64,000 nt of DNA from positions 21,669,300-21,733,299 of the forward strand of contig NC_067204.1 of the NCBI RefSeq assembly GCF_026262505.1. Reading direction: 5' to 3'. Both the position numbers and the translations under genes were made by a program. This document shows positions 28,024 to 37,686 of the stretch, piece by piece (position 1 is the stretch's first letter; the number at the start of each line of letters is the position of its first letter). The stretch is from Trichomonas vaginalis G3. Lineage: Eukaryota; Parabasalia; Trichomonadida; Trichomonadidae. Below the pieces are notes generated by a model. It was not told the origin of the DNA. It saw only the letters and a program-made list of their open reading frames with translations, and did not search any database.

Positions 28024-28448
28024 CTATTTCTTTGATTTTATATCGTCTGCCTCTGTCAAAAGTTTCAATAGTTCTTTCAAAACTTCATGAGGTGCAATGA
28101 CATATGAGTTCACTTTTACAGGGTTGTGTTCGACCAAGTTTAACATTATACTTAAAGCTTGACAAATCTTCTCCTGAGTTTGAAGTTTGTCTTTCAGTTG
28201 TTGGTAGTCGTTTCGAATATCTGCAACAGAACTTAAGTCTCTGCTAACTTCAGGATATGTTGGTTCTTTTACAGGAACAATTGTTATACCATCTTCGTCC
28301 TCGTATGGTTTCCCCACTTCAACATCTCTTCTTTGACATTGACAATAACACTTTGACTGTTTGTTTGAGTTGGTGAATTTAACTTCACATCTGCCACCGC
28401 CATTAAACCTTTTGAAACACTTACGCTTCTATTTTTCGGAAATGACAT
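28024..28448 (-). pseudogene. Maverick protein, unknown, broken
   Basis: The N-terminal piece (MSFPKNRSVSVSKGLMAVAD) and the C-terminal piece (DIRNDYQQLKDKLQTQEKIC and HEVLKELLKLLTEADDIKSK, helical, coiled-coil-like) lie next to each other. The start forms a compact divergent promoter with 28467, with TTTTTATTCTAAGTAAA-type boxes in both directions. Broken. Confidence 0.4.
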
Positions 28449-28466
28449 TTTACTTAGAATAAAAAG

Positions 28467-28883
28467 ATGGACGTATTCGAGTATCTCTTCGAATTGAAGC
28501 AGAACAAAGTTTACACACACAAACAATACAAATACATTGACAGAATAGTTCTTTATACAAACAATGGTAAATGTTATAGAATAGCATTTGCTGAACCAAA
28601 ATATTTCCATAAAGCAAAGAAAGTTGGTATAACTGAAATGGTGAAAGTTCTTGAAGCAGACAAAAATATAACTTCAAAACTTACAGATATTTCTAAAGGT
28701 AAGTTTATAATACAATATTATGTCAAAACTGGCGTACTGTCAATATTTGACGGAGAGAAGTCAGTTCAAGAACAACTTACTGACCTGCTGCCAAAATCTG
28801 CTCGATGGAAGCTGTCGTTATGCCAATCTGAGGAGCCCCAGCAGGTTTCATCGAACGAATCTTCAAAAGAGCATCTTCCGTGA
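28467..28883 (+). CDS. Maverick protein, 138 residues, unknown
   Basis: Starts DVFEYLFELKQNKVYTHKQY; then IVLYTNNGKCYRIAFAEPKY and FIIQYYVKTGVLSIFDGE. A strand-rich small domain; the C-terminal 35 residues overlap the converging 3' end of the main capsid gene and are probably extra. Family not recognised. Confidence 0.45.
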   Translation: MDVFEYLFELKQNKVYTHKQYKYIDRIVLYTNNGKCYRIAFAEPKYFHKAKKVGITEMVKVLEADKNITSKLTDISKGKFIIQYYVKTGVLSIFDGEKSVQEQLTDLLPKSARWKLSLCQSEEPQQVSSNESSKEHLP

Positions 28884-30381
28884 AAAGTGCTATTGGTTTT
28901 GTAAACTTCTTTGCTTTCAATTCATCTGGACCGTCTCTGTCACCAGTATATTGTATTTGTACAGTACCAACAGTTGAAATACCACCCATAAAGTCTTCTG
29001 AGTCAGCAAATGGAATGCCAAGCCAAAAGTTTGAACGGTCTCCATTTGTATATTGAGTTTTTTGACCTCCTGTATGAGTCCATACTTTCACATATGGCAT
29101 AATAGAACTTTGCATTTCAGGGTTAATGGTTGTTGTGAAGTTGTTGTTAAAGTTCATAGCATCTAATGTCAAGTTGTATGACCTCATATCCTCAACTGTA
29201 GAATATTCTTCTCTTGGATAATATTTGCCATCTATGTTTATATGATATTTAATACCGGGGTTGTAGAAACAAGAATAGTCATTTATAGTTCGTCTGAACA
29301 GTACAAACATAGTATCTGCATGTTTCATTGCAGTTGTTAAGCAATATCTGTTCTTGCACCTGGGTCAGATTTTGGTTTCCAACTTCACCTGCAAAGTCTT
29401 TGACAGATATTTGGTGTATAGGGAACATAAGTGGAACTGCAATATATTTGGCAGCTAAAGCATTTGAAATATCTGGGTCCAACATATAGACTGCAAGTCT
29501 GCTTTCTATTCTCTTGCATTCAAATTTTTCGCATGTAAACTTAACTGGGTCCCAAGCAGTTCCAGCAGCATTGAAATAATAGTTTACTTCATTGTTGAAG
29601 TTTGAGAAACCAAAGTCTAAGTCAACTTTGTCTTTGCAAAATTCGGCGAATGACGTTTGATTTGTTCCCTTTACGTCTGTAATAGTGAATGGGTCTTGTG
29701 TTGGTGCAATGACTAAGTTATTTTTGCTTGGAGTAAGTTCGATAGAAATTTTTCCTGCCCAGTTTGGCAAGTATCTTAAAAACCTGAAGATGAGGAAAGA
29801 TGACAAAGGAACTCTAAGTTTCAGTTTTACTTTGGTTACTGCTCTGCAGTTTGTCCAGAAAGGTTAACATAAACTCCTGGAACGTTAGGGTCAAGTCTTC
29901 TTATTTTCTCAATATTTGCATACTGGTCTGTTTGTTCTCTAGCTTGTGGTTGTACTGAGTTTCTCAAAGCGAACCATTCATAGTTTGCCCATGTTACTGT
30001 TTGAACTAAGTCAGAGTTAGAATATATCTTATATCCCATGAAAACTTCTGGAGCATATTGGTATCCGACATAGAAAATTCCATTGCAACCTTTCTTGTCA
30101 GACAACTTGGCAGAAGGTTTTATTTCAATGTCTTGTTCCACGTATAAGAATGAGTTGTCAATAGAAATAATATGAAACCTGTCGCAAGCAATATCTACTG
30201 TTGTTGAAGAACCTTCTCCAAACTCACCTACGTTTCCATAAGAAACAGCAGTTGTATATTCGTAAGTTCCAGGAACTATTTCTGACCTTCTAATGGCATT
30301 GTCGCATTCGTTATACCATTCGGAAACATTTCCGTTCATGGCATCCAAAACTGTTGGCGTTATATTCTGAGCGGCGTACAT
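28777..30381 (-). pseudogene. Major capsid protein, double jelly-roll type (fossil 1), broken
   Basis: A 1.6-kb minus-strand region with the composition and motif order of Polinton capsid proteins. N-terminal part: MYAAQNITPTVLDAMNG, TTVDIACDRFHIISIDNSFL. Middle: WAGKISIELTPSKNNLVIAP, YIAVPLMFPIHQISVKDF. C-terminal part: FYNPGIKYHINIDGKYYPRE, EDMRSYNLTLDAMNFNNNF, WLGIPFADSEDFMGGISTVG. Total length fits about 530 residues. In intact relatives trimers of this protein build the capsid facets. It is broken, with a few interruptions. Upstream on the same strand are a charged small gene and the unknown genes at 30449-33803. Confidence 0.65.
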
Positions 30382-30448
30382 TTCATATGGGTAAAAATAT
30401 AGAATAGTTGGATTTATGTGTCATAATAGAACCCACGTGGACCAAGCT

Positions 30449-30856
30449 TTACTTTCTTCCTGCTGAGTTTTTAACTCTTCTTTTTCCTTCATTGCCACTA
30501 CTTTCACTAGATGAAGTTACTTCTTCACTACTTTCACTTTGTTCTACTCTTCTCTTCTTCTTTGGTGTCGCTTTTGGTAACTTGCCCTCTGCTTCAAGTT
30601 GTTGCATCTTTGCCTCATGTTCACCTAGTATGTTGTAAATTTCCCATGTCCTTTTTGCCTTTGGGCTCTGGTCGCCCATCTCAGGTAACCTATATCCTAG
30701 AAAGATTTTGTCATAGTTTGTATTTGAGTCTTCGCGTATTGTTTGCATGACTCTTTCCTGAGTTTCCGGTTCAAGCTCTTCAAACAGAGCTTGTCCATAT
30801 GGAATAAGCTCGTTTCCAAATATATGTTTTTGTAGCCATTCTGGTTTTCTTTCCAT
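30449..30856 (-). CDS. Maverick protein with basic Ser-rich tail, unknown
   Basis: 135 residues, reads whole. N-terminal helical part (WLQKHIFGNELIPYGQALFE), then YDKIFLGYRLPEMGDQSPKA. The C-terminus is basic and Ser-rich (KKKRRVEQSESSEEVTSSSE), with a KKKRRV stretch that would act as a nuclear localisation signal. It lies directly upstream of the capsid gene. Possibly a virion or assembly factor (inference). Confidence 0.5.
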   Translation of the reverse strand: MERKPEWLQKHIFGNELIPYGQALFEELEPETQERVMQTIREDSNTNYDKIFLGYRLPEMGDQSPKAKRTWEIYNILGEHEAKMQQLEAEGKLPKATPKKKRRVEQSESSEEVTSSSESSGNEGKRRVKNSAGRK

Positions 30857-30967
30857 GTTACCAATAATATCTTTTTGTGAATGGGAAAGCTTTTACCCAA
30901 TGTTTCAGTCTTGCGTCATTTATTTCTGTAGTTGGTTTTATTTTGTCAAGGAACATGTTTTTCAATA

Positions 30968-31728
30968 CTAACATTTCATTTGGTACTGTCCATTTGAGTT
31001 TCTTAAATATTCATCCCTTCTCGGTTCATTGTCTGCAAAGTAAGTTTTTATGACATTTTGTAAACTTTCGTTTGCAAGGTCATGTACAATAGGTTCTCTT
31101 CCTTCTCTATCCCTAACTTTCTTTCTAAACTCTTCACCAAATATACCATCTTTATGGTTCTGTGTAGTTCTTTGAGATAAATGTTCTAGAACGTCAGGTG
31201 TTATATTTCCATCAGCCATGTTCATTTCATACTGGTCCAAAATATCTGCATCTTTCATATCTTTCAATGGCATTAAAGCCGCGCTGAAAATACCAGCTAT
31301 ATCTGGTTCACCATTCACTTCCATTGCGTCTACAACTTCTTGGAATTGTGGTTGTAAGTTTATGAACCACCTATCCGGGTTAGCTTTATGACCCCATCTC
31401 ATTGTAGTTCCATAGTCTGCAGAAACAAAAGTAGGTTTGTTTCCATATTGGTTAGGTTCTGAATGAACTTTAAACAATGTTTCATTTCTATATGTTTTGT
31501 TGAAATTTAACCTTTTATTTTCACCGAGTTCAGCCAAAGATTGAACGTTATATGGTCGTAAGTAAAAAGGTTATTGTATTTGCGTACATTTTCTTTCAGT
31601 ACTTCCATTCTATGCTGAATATTTTCATCTGGTGTTGGAGTCTTTTGTATGTCGGCAAACATTTTTCGATATTCTTCTACCATGTCAGCCGAATTTTTCT
31701 TAGACTCTTGGAAAGATTCCATATTCAC
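30968..31728 (-). pseudogene. Maverick protein, unknown, broken
   Basis: Helical N-terminal piece (ESKKNSADMVEEYRKMFADI, RMEVLKENVRKYNNLFTYDH) and a larger C-terminal piece (FVSADYGTTMRWGHKANPDR, FINLQPQFQEVVDAMEVNGE, DVLEHLSQRTTQNHKDGIFG). Not recognised. Sits in the capsid gene block, so a structural or morphogenesis role is likely by position only. Broken. Confidence 0.4.
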
Positions 31729-31979
31729 CTCATACTCTGTTGAGGGTCAAGATTTTTCGGCTGTTCCAAATCTTCATCTAGTTCTGTGAAGTTAGTTTCC
31801 AAAGGAGGGACTTGTTCGTTTCCTTCAGGCTCTTCTAGCTGTTGTTGCTGAACTATTTCTTCCATGTCTGGTTGTATCTGAACTTCTTCCTGTGGAGTTT
31901 CTTGTACCTCATCTGCTGGCATTTCATATATTCCGAGACCGTTTTTAACAAGTTCCCTATCTAAGTCATCCGGACTCAT
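31725..31979 (-). CDS. Acidic Gln/Glu-rich Maverick protein
   Basis: 84 residues, strongly acidic: LVKNGLGIYEMPADEVQETP, then EEIVQQQQLEEPEGNEQ. It overlaps the frame at 31507-31728 by 4 bp, a coupled arrangement. Unknown function. Confidence 0.4.
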   Translation of the reverse strand: MSPDDLDRELVKNGLGIYEMPADEVQETPQEEVQIQPDMEEIVQQQQLEEPEGNEQVPPLETNFTELDEDLEQPKNLDPQQSMR

Positions 31980-32018
31980 AAACCTTTCTTCTTTCGTTCC
32001 GTCTCTTTTTTACGCGTT

Positions 32019-32264
32019 TCATGAAGAGAGTTGAATATCATTTAGCTCTGACACCAAATATCTCGGAGTAAATTCAGTCATGTCATTTGGATGATATGCT
32101 ATTAAATCATATCCCTTAGCGAGCTTGTATTTTCCAGGTTTGAAATTATATCCCATTTGGTGCTGAACCATAAAGCTAAATAGGTTCGGGTCAGTATTTC
32201 CTTCCTTGAACTTTCTAATAGCTTCTTTATATCTGTCACTAAAGTCAAGAGTATCTGTAACCAT
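32019..32264 (-). CDS. Maverick protein, 81 residues, unknown
   Basis: DTLDFSDRYKEAIRKFKEGN, FSFMVQHQMGYNFKPGKYKL, LIAYHPNDMTEFTPRYLVSE. It has compact protein-like composition and lies just upstream of the acidic protein on the same strand. Not recognised. Confidence 0.45.
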   Translation of the reverse strand: MVTDTLDFSDRYKEAIRKFKEGNTDPNLFSFMVQHQMGYNFKPGKYKLAKGYDLIAYHPNDMTEFTPRYLVSELNDIQLSS

Positions 32265-32318
32265 AATCTTCCTTTAAGCATTTTTAAGAATTCTTGGTTT
32301 CCTTGTTCTCTACTTCTT

Positions 32319-33803
32319 TTATGTCCTTGCTCTGTTTGTGGTTGTTGTTGTGCAGGGTTTTGAACTGTTGGTTGCTGTGCTGGTTGTGAAGGTGGTTGTT
32401 GCTGTGCTGGTTTTGAACTGTTGGTTGTTGTTGTTGTGCTGGATTTTGAACTGTTGGTTGTTGTGTTGATTTTGAACTGTTGGTTGTTGTGTTGGTTTTG
32501 GTGCATGCCTGTGTCTGTGTCCATGTGACGATGTAAATGTTTTAGGTAGTCCTGGTGCAGGTGCTTCTCTTGGAGGGTTTGGTGGTATATAAGTTCCACT
32601 AGCTAGTATATAAGTTCCACCAGCTGGTATATAAGTTCCACCAGCTGGCACATATGTTCCATCTGCAGCATAATGTCCTACCTGACTTTTCGTTTTTAAG
32701 AAAGCATTTACTAGGTCTGTTTTGGTCTGTTGTAACTCTTTTTCTTGACTTTCCACAACAGTTGCTCTAACGGCGTCATAGGCACTTTGAACTGCCTGTC
32801 TCGTTGCTGCATCTGTTATTTTCGTCATATTTTGTGCTACTTCTCTTAACTCGTTGTCGAAACCTTCAGACTTCAGTTTCTTTCCAGATGAGAAGTCGTT
32901 CACTAGTTTCACCTTACTATGAAGAGCTTCGAAGGCGTTCTTAAAGTCAGCATTCATTAAAGCTTCATTTGAACTGTCTTCATCCGCTTGTATTTTTGTC
33001 CTTATTGACCCTATAAGTTGGGCTGCTTTAGCGTTGGCTTGGGCATCTAACCAGTCATTTTTAGCTTTTATATATTCTGCGCTTTTCATTGCCTTTTGCA
33101 TGGCTGCGTCGTTATTTTTACTTTCTTGTGCTAAGTTTTCATACTGTACGGTTTGGTTTTGCAACTGTAAAAGTTTTTCTGCCTTTACATTTGCTTCAAC
33201 TTCTTTTTTATACTCATCGCTATCCATATATGTCTTCAGGGCTTTTTGTTTTATTTCTTCATCTTTCAGTACTTTATATTGAGTAGTATGGTTTTTCAAA
33301 TTTATAACATCTTGTTCCATTTTTGCTACTTCTGCTGCTTTTTCTGACACTTTTTTCGCATATTCCTCTGTACTTAGTTCTTTCAGTTGTTCTTCTTTCT
33401 TCTTTTTCTCTACGTTTAACTCATTGAGTTTCTTTGTGTGTCTGTCATATTCTAGTTTCTTTTCGTTTTCACTTATTTGTTTCTGTATGTCTATGTTTGA
33501 CTTTTTGACATCTGTTATTTGATTTTTGAGTGAACTCAAATTCATTTGACTTTGAGGGTTATAAGCTGTTCCGTCTGCAGCTCCACCATAGCCTGCCATT
33601 TTCGCTAAAAGTGCCGCTCTTAAACCTCCACTCTGTGCACCAATAACTCGGTTTAAAAGCATAGGATTGCTTGACATTTGTTGCAACATAGTGGGGTCAT
33701 TCATCATTTGTTGTTGCAACTGTTGTTGTGGTGTCAGTTTTACTATTGGATGTTTCAATGCTCTCTTCCTCTTACGTATATTCTTACGTAGCTTACGTGG
33801 CAT
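32319..33803 (-). CDS. Coiled-coil Maverick protein with basic N-terminus and low-complexity tail
   Basis: 494 residues. The N-terminus MPRKLRKNIRKRKRALKHP is strongly basic (DNA-binding or nuclear targeting), followed by a Gln-rich stretch, a long coiled coil (about 85-330), then four GTYIPAG-type 7-residue repeats and a Gln/Asn/Thr-rich tail made of CAA/AAC-like DNA repeats (32340-32500). The plan resembles a viral core or scaffold protein; no family match is claimed. It is the right-most gene of the element. Confidence 0.55.
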   Translation of the reverse strand: MPRKLRKNIRKRKRALKHPIVKLTPQQQLQQQMMNDPTMLQQMSSNPMLLNRVIGAQSGGLRAALLAKMAGYGGAADGTAYNPQSQMNLSSLKNQITDVKKSNIDIQKQISENEKKLEYDRHTKKLNELNVEKKKKEEQLKELSTEEYAKKVSEKAAEVAKMEQDVINLKNHTTQYKVLKDEEIKQKALKTYMDSDEYKKEVEANVKAEKLLQLQNQTVQYENLAQESKNNDAAMQKAMKSAEYIKAKNDWLDAQANAKAAQLIGSIRTKIQADEDSSNEALMNADFKNAFEALHSKVKLVNDFSSGKKLKSEGFDNELREVAQNMTKITDAATRQAVQSAYDAVRATVVESQEKELQQTKTDLVNAFLKTKSQVGHYAADGTYVPAGGTYIPAGGTYILASGTYIPPNPPREAPAPGLPKTFTSSHGHRHRHAPKPTQQPTVQNQHNNQQFKIQHNNNNQQFKTSTATTTFTTSTATNSSKPCTTTTTNRART

Positions 33804-34014
33804 TTTAAGTGAAGTTAAAAAGCGGTTTTTGACAGATGTTTATATGACACTTTTTGTTCAGCACAAAAAACTACTCGGTCAAAGTGTTGTCAGTTTTGTA
33901 AAATAACCGTCCTATCTCATTCTATAAGGGGGAAAGTCTTCTCAAAGTATACTTCCTTGGAACGCCCGTAACTTTTCCTGTAGCGACGATAGACCCTTAC
34001 TTGTCCGGACAAAG
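33804..34014. other. Right subterminal region of fossil 1
   Basis: No gene. Holds the promoter side of the 33803 gene and short direct words; the terminal repeat follows. Confidence 0.4.
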
Positions 34015-34079
34015 TTATACTAAACATCTTCAGGGCTAGAGGGCACGAAGTGCCTGGAGGCCCCACTACCTTTTTTTTT
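34015..34079 (-). repeat. Right terminal inverted repeat of fossil 1
   Basis: Reverse complement of 10478-10543, ending ACCCCACTACC-like on the plus strand (GGCCCCACTACC) plus a T run. Host AT-rich sequence follows at 34080. Confidence 0.95.
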
Positions 34080-34778
34080 CTTTTTTTTTATATTCATAAA
34101 GATTTTCCAAAAATATGATACCGCAAAATTAAAAAAGTGACGTCTTGAGTGGAGTCAAAGGTCGAAATTGCTAGCTAAATGTTTTTTAGCGAAATTGCGT
34201 ATTGTACGTTTTTTTCGCAAAACGAAACCCTTATTGATTATATATAAAAGTAATAACAAAGCTAATATTCATATCATTTTCCTTTTTCTTAATACTCTTG
34301 ATTAATTCCTAAATAAAAAGGAGCCACTGTCAGCTGTATCTTTAAAACTTATTTTATTTTCAAGAATAATTGTGAATTAACTCCATCACGATGGCCAAAA
34401 CAGTAATTATTCTGAAAATATGATATTGAATCAGATTATTTCGTAGTATAAGTTCTAATAACAACGTTCTTTTTATTTCCAAGAGTCTTATCTTGTTATA
34501 TAGGAAGCATTGCACGATAGAGCTATATAAATGAAGTAATTTTGAATATTCTGTTTCTTACTTTAATTAACAGAAAGCATAACCATTGTTCAGTGATCGA
34601 ATCAAGTAGTTTAAAACTCAAAGTCAGTTCGATATTCGATCATAAGTTGACTTTGAGTAGTGAATAAAAGTGTCAACAAAATTTTCGATATTATTTAGAA
34701 AAGCTGAAACATACAATAACTAATTTAAATTTTGACATTTATTCAAAATTGAATTAAATTTACATTTCATTTTTTAAC
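34080..34778. other. Host intergenic right of fossil 1
   Basis: Contains GCAAAACGAAACCCTTAT at 34217-34234 (also at 9564-9581, opposite strand), TTAGCGAAATTGCG-like words near 34180, and an initiator-like box at 34767. No gene supported. Confidence 0.5.
34767..34771 (+). promoter_or_regulatory. Initiator-like element for 34779 gene
   Basis: TCATT, fitting TCA(+1)Py(T/A), with its A 10 bases before the ATG. Confidence 0.55.
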
Positions 34779-36146
34779 ATGAGGTCGGCATTAGTTTTAT
34801 TAGGCATTTATTTAGAAAAATACGGAGGAATAAGTAGCAAATCACCACAAGTTGTTTTACCGGATATTGAACTTGATATTGCAGGAGAATTTTCAATTTC
34901 ATTAGAAGGGGAAAACATTTCAGGAACGACAGTATTATTACTAAACCGAAAACAGTATAAGAGAGAGTATCTTCAAATGGAAACAAAAGATAATTACTGT
35001 TCAAAAAATTTAACAGACAAAAATCTTCAATTCAGGGTTACAAACTACAGTTTTGCCCATTGGATTACTGGCGTTCGTGATTCAAATATATACTACCCTA
35101 TAATTTTTAATTGCAACAAGCAAAATATCTTTTATACTTTCAATTTTAGAAACGTTGGTACTAATCTTGACTCAAGAGAAAAATGGATGCCACGCATTCT
35201 ACATTATGAAGAATATATATATACAATACTTAATTTTTCATGGCTTCAGAAATTTTTCAAAATTCCTTGGTCACGGGTCAAAAAATTTATGGTTTTTTAT
35301 TTACTATTGGTCAATAAGATCTTCAATACAAGAAGTCGTAAAAATAATTGGGAAGACTTAACATATAAGTTAGATATTAATCCTTATGCGTTTATTAGAA
35401 CAGATTTGGAGGATGTTGTTATACCAACAGCAGGTATACTAATAACTATTTTCTATTCTGTGCGTATATTCTGCTTAAAACCATTCAGTTCATATATTTT
35501 GGGATTTATTTCCTATTCCCTTTGCATTCTTCAAGGATTCTCTCTTTATATTGTTCAAGCAACGCATAACCAAAACGTCTGCGCATTTTTTGCTGCATTT
35601 TCAATAATTTTATTTTCAATTTTCAAATTTGTATTGAAATATGAGCTCACCCCACCAAAATATGTTAAGGTACTGTCAATAGATAAAAATTACATAGAAA
35701 TTTTCGTTTATGGATTGCGATTACTTGATTGGTCAAATAAATTGATCTTTGTTTTTCAGTGTTTCCTTGTTATCTTGATACCATTTAAGTTTTCATATCA
35801 AGTTAAGCATGTTATCTTAGATATTCCATTGTTAATAATTTATATCTCAAATACTTATAAATTAATGTCATATGAGTTTGACAAAATTACTAATATTAAC
35901 AATAGAAAAGAAACAAAAGAGTTTAAAGAGATATTGGCAAAGATTCAAAAATGCAGAAAAATAATGAAGCGTCGTAGGTCTTCATCTAACGCTATTCCAG
36001 AATGTCAAGCTATTGTAACAGAACTTCTTGCTAACACACAATATCCAGCAAGTTTTGTTGCTTATATTCATAAAGAATTGGATACAATAATCGAAAATAT
36101 ACCAGTTCCAACATTGACACAACAATCAGAACAATTGTCTCAATAA
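34779..36146 (+). CDS. Multipass membrane protein, unknown
   Basis: 455 residues. A non-cytosolic-looking N-terminal domain (1-160: VVLPDIELDIAGEFSISLEG, TNYSFAHWITGV) is followed by about six hydrophobic segments: MVFYLLLVNKIF (~170), IPTAGILITIFYSVRIFCL (~218-236), FSSYILGFISYSLCIL (~240-255), VCAFFAAFSIILFSIFKF (~270-287), LIFVFQCFLVILIPF (~328-342), ILDIPLLIIYISN (~352-364). A basic helical tail with RRRSSS ends in Gln/Ser. The plan (lumenal domain then a multi-helix bundle) is reminiscent of GOST-type seven-helix proteins, but no signature is clear. Start supported by the initiator-like box at 34767. Confidence 0.65.
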   Translation: MRSALVLLGIYLEKYGGISSKSPQVVLPDIELDIAGEFSISLEGENISGTTVLLLNRKQYKREYLQMETKDNYCSKNLTDKNLQFRVTNYSFAHWITGVRDSNIYYPIIFNCNKQNIFYTFNFRNVGTNLDSREKWMPRILHYEEYIYTILNFSWLQKFFKIPWSRVKKFMVFYLLLVNKIFNTRSRKNNWEDLTYKLDINPYAFIRTDLEDVVIPTAGILITIFYSVRIFCLKPFSSYILGFISYSLCILQGFSLYIVQATHNQNVCAFFAAFSIILFSIFKFVLKYELTPPKYVKVLSIDKNYIEIFVYGLRLLDWSNKLIFVFQCFLVILIPFKFSYQVKHVILDIPLLIIYISNTYKLMSYEFDKITNINNRKETKEFKEILAKIQKCRKIMKRRRSSSNAIPECQAIVTELLANTQYPASFVAYIHKELDTIIENIPVPTLTQQSEQLSQ

Positions 36147-36930
36147 GTGTCGGAAATATTGTTGTTTTTCCTTAATTTTTGTTATTTGTAAATTATTTAT
36201 TTTATCCATTCACACAAGAATTTTGATGTTTAAATGAGCGATTTCCAGTGTTTCAAGCCAAAATGCATGTTAGAAATTTGTTGGACTATTATTGTTCAAA
36301 ATGATTCTCAACAAAGCATTAAATTCGTGATAAATTTAAATTCTTGGTCAACGTGCGTGATTATTCACCCATCCATAAGATCAATGGTTGTCTGTGTATT
36401 TTCCCTAAAAAATTGAAATCAGATGATATTTCTATATTAAAGTTTTCTTTTCACTTCCGGAAAAAAAAAAGACTAAATTTACACTTTTCCGATGTTTTGT
36501 CAGGGGCGCGAAGCGACCCAAAAATGTATGAATATAACATAAATTCTCATGTATATGATTATTTTTGCATTTAATTCCGAACAGCATTTGAATCAAAAAT
36601 AATCGTATGTCTGAGAATTTATGTTATATAGGAAGAGAATCAGAAATAGAGCATATAATATTAGTATGAGACAAAAAATGGAAACCTCATTAGCAACGCA
36701 TAAAATTTTTAGCTAATCTGGCAGCAAATGACATATAAAACTCTCAAAAGTGTGACCATATTAATATATTGTGCAAAATTAATATGGCATTATCCGAACT
36801 ATTAAAATAGAAAATTAAAAATATTCGGTGTATGTTATTTAAAAAAGAAGTTTACATTGAGTATACATCACCAAAAGTATAAATCATTTGACAAAAATAT
36901 CTAATGATTCAATTTCAAATATCAAAATTC
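36147..36930. other. Intergenic with a palindromic dispersed repeat
   Basis: Includes a 60-codon open frame at 36234-36416 with no recognisable domain (not called), the hairpin GGGGCGCGAAGCGACCC near 36503-36519 and the palindromic repeat at 36520-36640. Confidence 0.4.
36520..36640. repeat. Palindromic dispersed repeat, copy 1
   Basis: Imperfect inverted repeat: TATAACATAAATTCTCA...GATTATTTTTG on the left pairs with CAAAAATAATC...TGAGAATTTATGTTATA on the right. The core from 36577 to 36614 (beginning CCGAACAGCATTTGAATCAA) recurs at 58560-58597 with one difference in 38 bases. Confidence 0.75.
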
Positions 36931-37686
36931 TTAAGGGTGACGGAAAGTGAAGTGAATGAACAAAAATAAAATGCTATTATCTCGTCATATGTTTAATATC
37001 TTTCGGTAAAAATTATATAGCTACAAATCTCATTTGTAGAAGTATATGTATGCCATAATTTCATTATCATATATGCAAGCTTTTGGTTTTCCCTCCTATG
37101 ATAAATATTTGAATTTTGCGTTTGAAAGGGGTAAAAAAATTTAAATATCTCATGACTGGAGCTTTAAGCACAAAATATGCTCAATAGAAAACATAGAAAA
37201 CAACATGAAGAAAGACTCCTTATCTCATATTGAAAGAGTAGATACAAATCTAATTAAACTCTGAATAGGTGCAAACTGTAAAGAAAAGTATCGGATGTAA
37301 TTGGCATCTATGTGTTGTTTATTCTCATGCATTGATTTTGTGCAAATTTTATAAGTAGTTCCAGATCTCATCACTTATTGCATCTTAGAGGAATTTAATA
37401 GATACGTGTTTTGTTCAATAGAAAAGATAGACCTATGTACCTATATTGTATATCTTAAGTATTTTTGATATTAATTCAAAAACCAGAGACTAGATACAGT
37501 TGAAAATTCAATTTTTTCATTCATTATTTCTCTATCAGATAGAGATCTCAGACTACGCAAACTTCGTAGTAAATACTTATTTATATTCAATATTTAGTTA
37601 TGCTACAATAACAAAATAATTTCAAATATTTATTTAGTTATTTTTACTTTTTGTTATTCGGTCACATCACTTTCCGCCACCCTTAA
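36931..37686. mobile_element. MITE-like non-autonomous DNA transposon
   Basis: Bounded by imperfect inverted repeats of about 36 bp: left TTAAGGGTGACGGAAAGTGA, right (reverse complement) TTAAGGGTGGCGGAAAGTGA, each continuing with matching sequence into an ACAAAAA stretch. 756 bp, no transposase, AT-rich interior. The right repeat overlaps the end of the ankyrin gene at 37667. The class is uncertain; a TTAA duplication could be part of the ends. Confidence 0.65.

Larger units (their letters stand above)
10478..34079. mobile_element. Maverick/Polinton-type virus-like element (fossil 1)
   Basis: 23.6 kb bounded by inverted terminal repeats that match along about 65 bp. The core set is a retroviral-type integrase, a packaging ATPase, a double-jelly-roll capsid protein and a second capsid-like protein. 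Accessory genes include an SF3 helicase, KilA-N proteins, a GIY-YIG domain, a D12 methyltransferase relic and a phage-type tail-fibre module. No family B DNA polymerase was recognised. Genes run in both directions with palindromic repeats between blocks. It is broken, with roughly 15 to 20 interruptions across its genes, yet several genes look whole and the ends are nearly identical, so the insertion is probably fairly young on the genome's time scale. A target-site duplication cannot be assigned because A/T runs sit at both edges. Confidence 0.9.

Noticed and set aside
10478-34079. Family B DNA polymerase expected in a Polinton
   Set aside because: Searched by eye for DxxSLYPS- and YxDTDS-type motifs in all translations of the element; none found, so not called.
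36234-36416. 60-codon frame with several cysteines
   Set aside because: No family, no initiator-like box; cannot be told from chance.
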